From the NCBI RefSeq assembly GCF_009727055.1, contig NC_052349.1:30565324-30629323 (forward strand): a stretch of DNA of 64,000 bases. The letters are read 5' to 3'. Shown here one piece after another: positions 55,996 to 64,000 of the stretch (position 1 is the stretch's first letter; each line of letters begins with the position of its first letter). The DNA comes from Benincasa hispida. Taxonomy: Eukaryota > Streptophyta > Magnoliopsida > Cucurbitales > Cucurbitaceae. The notes beneath the pieces are model-generated. The model did not search any database. It saw only the letters and a list, made by a program, of their open reading frames with translations, and was not told the DNA's origin. Made by a program: the position numbers and the translations under genes.

Positions 55996-57934
55996 TGAAG
56001 GAACTATAATACAAGAGTACCTATGAGCGGAAGCGGATCTTTCCAAAAGTATTGTGACAAAATTTTCACATTTACATTCAAATAAATAGATATGCATCAA
56101 ACTACTAAATTACCGACATGCTTAGAGATAAATAAACAAGAGAACGAGTAAACTTACCAGTTGAAGACTCTCTTCACTTGAAATCTCGCTCTCTCCACGA
56201 ATGGAAGATTCTGCTCTCACTGGAATGCTAGGCTATTGTTCAGCCACACTTGATCGTCTACCACGAACAACTTCATACGAACAGATGAAGAAGATGGGGA
56301 CGACACCACCACTTGGAACCCTTAGTATTCTTGGAGTGAGAATCCAAAGAGTGGGCTCTATTCAGATTTGGTAGTGGGGAGGAGGAAAAGAGATCGTATA
56401 CAAGGATCAAGCAAGTGGGAGAAGGCAACGTCTATCGTATAGACAAGATGCTTGATTGTTTAGGTGAGAAACACGATCATGTGGGAAAAGGTAAGCGATT
56501 TTTCTATACGATGGTTTAGTAAAGCCCAGGCACTAAGCGATCGTTTAGGAAAAGGCAAGCGATTGTTTAGTAAGTAGTGCGTGCGTGTAAGCATTGTCTA
56601 GCAAAAGTGAGCTATCATATAGGCTCTCAATTCACTAAGCGATAGGCAGTAGACACACCGTGAGCAAAATAAGTGCGTTATTTGCAAAATGAAAACAATT
56701 TTCATTTTATTTTTCAGTTACGAAAATTGAATGGAACTTCCCACTAACACATGATTACGCAGAAAACAGTGGCCAACTATCTCATAATTTTCCAATTAAA
56801 AAATATTAAAGATAATAATATTATATTTGTTAACCTATAGTTTAATATCATATATCAACCATAGTTTTTTCTCCTCATAGTGTTTTCTTTTCCATTAGAT
56901 ATAAATCATATTTATATCCAATTTCCTTCAATTAATGTTATCTCATACATATAACCAAACATATCATATATAATTAATCGGTTCAATTATATAATATATA
57001 ATCGAACTCCCTCTTGTCAATTTGAACATTTCAAACTGACCCAAAAACTGACTCTCAAATTGAATCCAAGCTACCAAGGGGACCTTATGGACCTATGGCT
57101 CGAAGCTCCAACAGTACGTGAATAGTTGACTAAACTCTTTAGCCACAAGATCCACCATTCGTTAACTGCCAGACATTCTACTAAAGACCGACAGCTGAAC
57201 TCTCCTAACCACAGATATATTTCTATGACCATTAGATATTACAAATCATCAGTACGATAACCCTTCACAGATGCTCGTAAGTTCAAGCCCTAGGACCAGC
57301 CCTTAAGGGAGCAATCTATCTACTTACTTCTGCTCCCAAATCAGACGAATCCCTAAAGTGGTAGGTTTGAGTTAGTGAATTGGCCACTCACACCCATGCA
57401 AATCAAATGACCGCCCTCAATGGCAGGAGTTCTCAACTCACTCAGGATTGATGTCATGTTACCTATGGTCATCCTAGTGAAGTGAATTTTCGGTCATGAA
57501 CGGCGTTATATAAAGAAACGTTAACACTTCATGGTCAGGCCTTATACAATTGTATAGGACACCCCCGCTTGCATATCCCCACATGAATAATCAGGATCAG
57601 ACCATTTGTAACAAGTCACAACACTTGTAACTATTCTACAAAGTGGGTTGTATCCGTAGCGTTACTAGGATAAGGTTTTCCTCCTACATCCATATACTAC
57701 AGACTATTTTGGTTATCACTTAAGACATGATTCACTCGTATGTCACCATATACATGCTTAAGTTACATAATGACAACCAAAGGTTTTAGTTTATTGTTTT
57801 GTGGTAAAGCAAATAAAACATCCAATGTGCAAAGTCAAGAAGTGAAAAAAATATCATATATTATACATCACAATCGTTCGTACAAATTGTTTACAAACTA
57901 CAGGACATAAGACTTTAGGGCATCATCCCTAACA
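55996..57934 (-). mobile_element. Solo copia LTR
   Basis: The minus strand starts TGTTAGGGATGATGCCCTAA at 57934 and ends ...ATAGTTCCTTCA at 55996, 1,939 bp. Flanks GAACT (55991-55995) and AAACT (57935-57939) form an imperfect 5-bp target duplication. No internal domain lies on either side, so it is a solo LTR of the same family as 11825-13656. ATCGTTTAG motifs are present at 56440-56640. Confidence 0.85.
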
Positions 57935-59211
57935 AAACTTCGATTACGATAGTAGATGGATGATGGTTTTGTAGAGCGAGATTGAACGACACTACACAAG
58001 AATTTTGAGTGACTAGGACAACCATTGCGTTTGAGTGCACAAGTATCGTATAAACTGGAGGGGCATTTTTGTAATCTCATATCATGATGACGTTAGCAGA
58101 AGGTCAATTGACAACTTTTTATATAATTGGGTCATTTGGTATTATAGGCCAAAATATTAGGTCATCGGCCCAAATTTTCCATTACTTAACTATATTTGAT
58201 ATATATTGACTTTACATGTACATTCACTAATTAATTCTAATTGAGGATAAAAAATGCATTAACAAGAAGAATTTAGTGTGACTCATGTTGGGAGAGAATG
58301 CAATGGTTTTGCTGACATTTTGACATAGAGGACTAGGTTGAATTCCTATTTTGGAGTTTGATTAAAACCCTTCTCATATTTCATATTTCTTTTCCAATAA
58401 TTGAAATAGCTCTTTAAACTTAAATGATGTTGATGTTAAATTTTGATCCGAATTATAGTACTGACCTCTACGCAACAACAACGATGAATTTGTAATTTAG
58501 GGACGAACCTATCCTACAAAATAGAGAAAATATGCACACATAGGTTCTAGATATCAATGTAACAAAAAGGAGATTATAGTGTCTATATGGACTTCCTTTG
58601 ACGCTTCCTTTTCCTATTTATAGAGCTCTTTTGAGCTATCTCTTTTTCTCCAGTGTTCGGAATCCCTTACCTAGCCATTAACCCTTTTCTTGGGATTTTC
58701 TTCACGCTTGACCCAATTTTGGGCCGATTTTTAGGATTTAGCCTTGTAACTTGGGCCTCGCCCATATTGCTTCCCTCCTTCACATTTTACCTCGTCTTGG
58801 CCTCTGGCATTCAAGCTCGTTCTCCGATTTAAGTTTCATTCTTTACATTTTTTTCCTAAGAGTCCAAAATCACCATAACAAATGATAAAACCAATCACGA
58901 GTAAAGGGCAATCCAATTTCACCATAGAAATTTGCATTATTTTAAGGAACCTTTTTGTTGTTAAAGGAAAAACTAAAATTTTGGGGATGGGTGTTAGAAA
59001 TTGGTTCTTTGATTGATTTAAATTTTGCAGGGAAAAGTCTTGTCTCAACAAATTTTTATTCCCTTTAAAAAGAAGGTAGACTTCTGTTTCTCCAATCTCA
59101 TGTATTCTTGACATTAGGTGTCAAAAATTGGTTCTTCCAATAGAATGATTTAATTTTTTTTTGGGTGGAAAGTCTTGTCTCAGGGTACACCTTTCTCTTT
59201 CTTCCATCTCT

Positions 59212-59242
<31 letters not shown>

Positions 59243-60536
59243 GAAGTACAGTTGTTTTACACCAGAAAAGTTGAAGGAAGTGATGGATTTCAAACATTAT
59301 AAAAGAAATCTATATCTTTGGTTTCAAATTGTCCCAATTAAAAATACTTTAAAATTGAGTGTGTTAATTGTAGTTAAATTCCCTTTATGTGTTATCTAGT
59401 TTGAGAGGGGGAAAAGAGTGTTAATAGTATAAAAGTTTTGAGAAAGTGTTTTTGTAATTGGGATCGAGAGAAAGAATTGTTCTCTAAACAATTTTTCACA
59501 ATATAATGGATTTCTTTTTGGTTGGTCGTGGGTTTTCTTTGAGTTGAGAATTTTCCACATGAATTCTTATGTTTCCAGTTTTATTGTTTTCTTTTAATTT
59601 TTCTGTTATTTCTTTGCTTATTCCTACCATTGTAGTGGGAGGTTTTTTCTAACAATTTATATATAGAGAGAGAGCTAAGCATTGATTTAGACATGTGCCT
59701 TCGATTGAGCTAGGCTAGAGATTAAAATACTTTTCGACATGGAAAGAATACATGCTAATTATTGGTATTTTTATTTGTCATGGGTAGATATTCATCAAAC
59801 ATTAATGATTAATGTGCACGTATATTATTGTGATTAATGATTCAGAATCCATTANCCATAACAAATAAAAATACCAATGATCAATAATAACAAGGTTTGA
59901 GAAGCATCTTATGAAAATATTATAATAAAATTTTCTAATATATATAGTACAACGATACATAATAGAACCAAAATTATGGATTACCCTCGTCTAAGAAGTT
60001 GAAATATATTATAATAATGGTTTTTTGTATAATTCAAATAATACTCTTTTATTTATCAATCTTAATTGCAAAGTTGACATACCGAAAGTGAAATGAGAAT
60101 AGAATAGTAGTTTTATATTCAGTCAAAACAAAATTGCATATTAATTGATATGTGACATGAAAATGATAATAATAGAGTGCAAGATAAGACAAAATTGACA
60201 TTTCCTTTTATAGGTCATTTGGAAATATTTTAATTGGCTGTTGGTTTCAATTAGTAAGCAATTCATCCAAATTTTTGTCTAATTTGTTGAATAATTAAAG
60301 TTTAAGAAGTCAAAGAAAATAGGTAGATTTGATTCGGTTGCTATAACCAATTGGTAGAAAAAAAGGCACCATGGAGAAAAGAGGACTACGTGAGATGAAT
60401 ACTTATTTTTACTATATATGTGTGGGAGAATTGAATATTTAATCTTGAAGTCGATAGTACAAGTTTGAGCTATACTTATTTTGACAAGAAAAAAAAACAT
60501 GATGGGTCTTTCAAGAATCTTGCTATCACTACAAGA
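57935..60536. other. Gene-free stretch
   Basis: No known coding sequence. 58500-58850 contains a minus-strand CTATAAATAGGAAAAGG promoter-like box in less AT-rich sequence and may be an old LTR; no edges found. An (AT)n array is at 59219-59242. A single undetermined base is at 59855 within an inverted repeat. Short frames (58836-59114 minus, 59175-59399 plus) match nothing I recognise. Confidence 0.55.
59757..59891. repeat. Inverted repeat around an undetermined base
   Basis: Left arm ATTATTGGTATTTTTATTTG plus TCATGG (59757-59782) is complementary, with a few mismatches, to the right arm beginning NCCATAACAAATAAAAATAC (59855-59891). The loop is about 70 bases and itself contains repeated ATTAATGATT. 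It could be a small foldback or MITE. Confidence 0.7.
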
Positions 60537-60950
60537 AATTTGACTTTACATTTCGGTTGGAAAATATAAACATGGATGTACAATGTCGGTTGCACAAAAA
60601 AAAAAAAAGCGGATCTTTAATGTCAGTTTTAAACTGACATTATAGGTATATTTTAATAAAACTACAATGTCGGTTTAAAACCGACATTGTAGATAAACCC
60701 TGTTAAAACCTTCCCTTTTTTCAAAATAAAATGAAATAAAAAAAGTTTAAAACACCAAATTTCATTCCCTCCTTCCCCTCATTTTCATCTCTCTATTTCT
60801 TAACCATTTGCAGGAACCTCAACCGATAACCTCCATCGCCTCTGTCGTCGTCTAGCCACCACCATCCACACCATTGATCAGGAAGATCCAGCCACTAACG
60901 TCTTCTTCAGGTCACTTTTGGATAGCCAAATCTGCGCATGCATCCCAGTC
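60537..60950 (+). mobile_element. CACTA (En/Spm-type) transposon terminus
   Basis: CACTACAAGAAATTTGACTT at 60537 is the classic terminal inverted repeat start of plant CACTA elements. Palindromic subterminal repeats follow: AATGTCAGTTTTAAACTGAC plus ATT (60619-60641), and an almost perfect one at 60662-60692 (15-bp arms CTACAATGTCGGTTT). Such repeats bind the TnpA-type protein. Beyond 60720 is a CT-rich leader, then CG-rich sequence of unknown origin. The other end and the transposase are not in the window. It is probably truncated by the copia element that follows. Confidence 0.82.
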
Positions 60951-60974
60951 TCGCGTTTGCCCAGCCTATTAGGG

Positions 60975-61760
60975 ACAAAGAAAGAGCAGCCCACGTCAGC
61001 AACACAAATGGCACAGCTAACCTACCTGGAAGGATAGTCAGCAGGTGATGTGGCCCTATCCCAGCCAACCGGAGGCCCTATTTCTGATGGATTTTCAAGT
61101 GGAAGTGCTGGGAGTTCGAGCGCGACAATAGTTGCAGAGGTTAATCCTCAGTTTGAAGCCTAGATGGCAGTTGATCAATTGCTTCTTGGATGGCTGTACA
61201 ATTCTATGACCCTTGAAGTAGTTGTCCAAGTCATGGGATGTGAGAGCGCTTGGATGCTGTGGGAAAGTATTAACAAACTCTTCGGTGTTCAATCACGTGC
61301 TGAAGAAGATTATCTCAGGCAAGTGAATCCACTCGAAAAGGAAATTTAAAAATGGAGGAATATTTGAGAACCATGAAAAATAATGCTAATAATTTAGAAC
61401 AAGCTGGTAGTCCAGTTTCGACTAGGGCTTTGGTGTCACAGGTACTCCTAGGATTGGATGAGGAATACAATGCTGTGGTTGCCACGATTCAAAGTAAAGC
61501 GGAAGTGTCTTGGTTAGATATGCAGTCAGAATTACTTCTTTTTTAGAAACGGTTAGATTACCAAGCGGTGCAAAAAGTGTCAACTGGTTTTAGTCACAAT
61601 GCCTCAGTTAACCTTACCAACACAAGAAGCTCTCCCTTCAATCCAAACTCAAGGCCTCGGGGAAACAACAACAACAATAACAATTTTAGTGGAAATCAGA
61701 GAGGAAATAGAGGTAACAGGGGCCGAGGCAGGGGAAGAGGCAATAAACCAACTTGCTAAG
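60975..61760 (+). pseudogene. Copia gag (second lineage)
   Basis: After NPQFEA and a stop, the frame reads MAVDQLLLGWLYNSMTLEVV, QVMGCESAWMLWESINKLFG and VQSRAEEDYLRQ. With a frameshift come MEEYLRTMKNNANNLEQAGS, LVSQVLLGLDEEYNAVVATI and EVSWLDMQSELL. This is the UBN2-type gag of copia elements. A Asn/Arg/Gly-rich tail follows (NRGNRGRGRGRGNKPTC), and a degraded CCHC knuckle (C-stop-VCG...LGH). Gag would form the particle and bind RNA. Stops and one frameshift inactivate it. No 5' LTR or PBS is visible upstream, where CACTA sequence lies. Confidence 0.88.
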
Positions 61761-61933
61761 TGTGTGGTTGACTTGGCCACACAGTTTACTATTTCTATGG
61801 TCAGTTTAACAAAGAGCTTGCACCACCAAACTTTTCTCAGAACAGGGGAGGTCATGTCAATCAACAACAAAACAAAGGGCCTTCTCAACAAAATCAATCT
61901 GCCCTTGTGACCTAACATACTTCTCAACCGTAC

Positions 61934-62360
61934 ATGGCAGGCCCTAAAATTCTTACTGATCCGAGCTGGTATGCAGATAGTGGTGCATCAAGCCATGTGA
62001 CAGTAGACTACATCAACCTTGGGAACCTAAATGAATATGGAGGTAAGGAGTCAGTTGTAGTTGCAAATGGTGATAGTCTTAAGATTTCTCATATAGGTGA
62101 TACATCTATTGTGAATGAACATGTTAAGCTGAATTTGAAAGATGTCTTATATGTACCTAACATTACCAAAAACCTTGTGAGTGTGTCCAAGCTTACAAGG
62201 ATAACAATATACTTATTGAGTTTCATAATGGTTTCTGTCTCATCAAGGACAAAGACACGGGGCTAATCATGCTGAAGGGGCAGCTAAGAGGTGGTCTGTA
62301 CTAACTTGAGGATGTTAAAGTCTATTCAAGAGGGAGTTCCACTGAAGAGTCTGATCAGAA
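61934..62360 (+). pseudogene. Copia protease
   Basis: MAGPKILTDPSWYADSGASS then HVTVDYINL contains the copia active site WYADSGAS(S)HVT. It continues VVVANGDSLKISHIGDTSI, VKLNLKDVLYVPNITKNLVS and VSKLT, all standard for this domain. After 62266 the frame shifts (TNDNNILIEFHNGFCLIKDK-like sequence, GLIMLKGQLRGGLY in another frame). It would cleave the polyprotein. The active site is intact but the surrounding frame is not. Confidence 0.92.
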
Positions 62361-62367
62361 GAATATA

Positions 62368-63320
62368 ATGCACATAAATAATCACCTACCTGTTTTGAAT
62401 GTATCTAGTTTGAGCCAGTGCCCTAGAATGAAAGTGTCTAAGAATGTATGGCACAAACGGCTTGGTCATCCTACCTTGAAAACACTAGAACTTGTCATTA
62501 ATCAATGTAACCTTCCAACTATTATTAATGATAAAGTTCAATTTTGTGACTACTGTCAGTATGGAAAATCTCATGCACTTGCCTTTCCAAATTCTGAGTC
62601 AAGATCTAATAACATGTTTGATTTAGTTCACACTGATCTATGGGGGCCTGTACCTCTCTTGTTATCTAAAGGGTATCGTTACTATGTTATATTTGTTGAT
62701 GACTACAGTAGGTACACTTGGATTTACCTTTTGCGACTGAAAAGTGACACTGTGGTAGCCTATCAACATTTCACTTCCATGATTAAACAACAGTATAATG
62801 GGACAGTCAAAACACTTCAATCAGATAATGGGAGAGAATTTGTTAAAGTGCATCAGCTCTGTGGAAAAGAGGGGACTATTTCACGTTTCTCGTGCCCTTA
62901 TACATCGACACAAAATGGTAAGGCTGAAATGAAAACAAGAATATTGTTGAGAAGGGACTTACCATGCTGGCTCAAGCATCTATCCTTCTTACTTATTGGT
63001 GGGAGGCTTTTGCATATGTTATCTATCTTATAAATGGTATGCCGACCCCAACTCTACTAGGTAAGTCCCCTGTTGAGATATTGACTGGTAAAAGACTAGT
63101 GTTTGAATATCTGAAATTTTTTGGATGTGCTTGCTTTCTCGGTTTAAGACAGTATAATAGTCACAAACTGAACTATCGCACGAATAAGTGTGTTTACTTT
63201 GGACCTAGTCCTAAGCATAAAGGATACAAATGTCTGACCATGGCGGGAAAATTTTTTATCTCTCGGCATGTAGTATTTAATGAAGATAATTTTCCATTTC
63301 AGCATACTTTCATAGGTACA
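62368..63320 (+). pseudogene. Copia GAG-pre-integrase and integrase
   Basis: A long open segment (62368-63033) has the zinc-binding pre-integrase (VWHKRLGHPTLKTLELVI, FCDYCQYGKSHALAF) followed by the catalytic core. The core reads LVHTDLWGPVPLLLSKGYRY, YVIFVDDYSRYTWIYLLRLK, LQSDNGREF and TSTQNGKAEMK, so the D-D-E residues are all present. The last motif departs from the usual PQQNGVAERKHRH. A frameshift near 62960 leads into MLAQASILLTYWWEAFAYVI, PVEILTGKRLVFEYLKFFGC, CVYFGPSPKHKGYKC and FISRHVVFNEDNFPF, the integrase C-terminal part. Confidence 0.93.
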
Positions 63321-64000
63321 ACGACAGCTTCAACACAACCAACAGCCCCTGTCTCTTGGCTGCCTACTGCTACTGCCTTACCCCATCCTGTCCCACCTTC
63401 TCCTCGCTTGTGTCTTAGTAACCCTGCTGCTACATACAATCCATCTCCCTCACCAGACACAAATAGCTCAGTTTCTGATCCTCCTGTAAATACTCCTTTT
63501 ATAATCACTCCTACACCCACCCCTCTGCCCTCAAACCAGAACCAAATGCCCCTCAATCAGCCAGTTGATCAAATACTACACCTTACACCTCCTCAGCCCC
63601 CTGCTGTACCGAATGCAACTAATTAACCACCTCTCCATACAAATGAATCCTCACTCGACACTACTCCTCCACCACTTCCCTTCCATCTTCCCACACATCC
63701 TATGATAACCAGGGGAAAGGCTGGAATTTTCAAGCCTTAGATACTGAACACTCAGCCAAAGAAAGATTGGTCCATGACCGAGCCTACACGGGTGAATGAT
63801 TCACTTACCACACCACAATGGAGATATGCAATGGATGAAGAGTATGCGGCTTTCATGAAAAATGGTACATGGAACCTTGTTCCTTATTCTCCCTCCTTGA
63901 ATGTTATAGGTGCCAAGTGGGTTTTCAAAATTAAAAAACATCCTGATGGCATGATTCTACAAGGCACGATTGGTTGCAAAAGGTTTTCATCAGACTCCAG
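63321..64000 (+). pseudogene. Copia linker and start of reverse transcriptase, cut by window end
   Basis: A proline/threonine-rich linker runs to 63626 and, after a stop, on to MITRGKAGIFKP. RT follows from about 63740: EPTRVNDSLTTPQWRYAMDE, EYAAFMKNGTWNLVPYSPSL and NVIGAKWVFKIKKHPDG. A frameshift near 63955 restores the usual KARLVAKGFHQTP in another frame at the window edge. The rest of RT, RNase H and the 3' LTR lie outside. Orientation and lineage differ from the copia remnants at 18-38 kb. Confidence 0.9.

Overview
The window looks like a repeat-dense stretch of a plant nuclear genome. It contains plant-type Ty1/copia and Ty3/gypsy retrotransposons, Mutator-like elements (MULEs) with plant-style transposase and DUF1985/ULP1-type genes, a CACTA end, and scraps of plastid and probably mitochondrial DNA. 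The mix (copia LTRs of about 1.8-2.1 kb, ULP1-carrying Kaonashi-type MULEs) suggests a eudicot, possibly a cucurbit; that family-level guess is inference. I found no intact host gene. Nearly every recognisable reading frame is a decayed piece of a mobile element.

Layout. 1-1399: a deleted gypsy chromovirus remnant on the minus strand, with part of an LTR on each side of a short integrase/chromodomain piece. 1400-2700: a minisatellite and a probable old LTR. 2701-4480: a scrambled nuclear plastid insertion (ycf2, 16S, trnI-GAU and 23S pieces). 4481-10975: AT-rich, gene-free DNA with a MITE-like element and a possible LTR. 10976-14888: MULE copy 1, split by a solo copia LTR that carries a perfect 34-bp hairpin. 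14889-18437: three truncated copia LTRs, all minus strand. Two 38-bp Nextera mate-pair junction adaptors lie inside them, so contiguity there is doubtful. 18438-21025: a truncated copia element on the plus strand. 21026-25744: AT-rich, gene-free DNA. 25745-38219: a graveyard of copia LTRs in both orientations, with two minus-strand copia 3' ends and a MULE zinc-knuckle scrap.

38560-55980: a larger MULE (copy 2). A plus-strand transposase pseudogene converges on a minus-strand DUF1985/ULP1-like pseudogene. The second gene is split by a 12-kb gypsy element (41981-53933, minus strand) that has both LTRs, a PBS, a PPT and ordered but stop-ridden gag-PR-RT-RH-IN. The 3' LTR of that gypsy element was later hit by a 1.6-kb insertion of mitochondrial-looking DNA, absent from its 5' LTR. 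55996-57934: another solo copia LTR. 57935-60536: gene-free. 60537 on: a CACTA terminus, then a copia element of a different lineage on the plus strand, running off the window within its reverse transcriptase.

Insertion order readable from the sequence: MULE copy 2, then gypsy, then organelle DNA; and MULE copy 1, then copia LTRs. Nothing here forms a working pathway. The value of the region is as a record of nested insertion, solo-LTR formation, organelle DNA transfer, MULE-borne ULP1-like genes, and at least two assembly artefacts.
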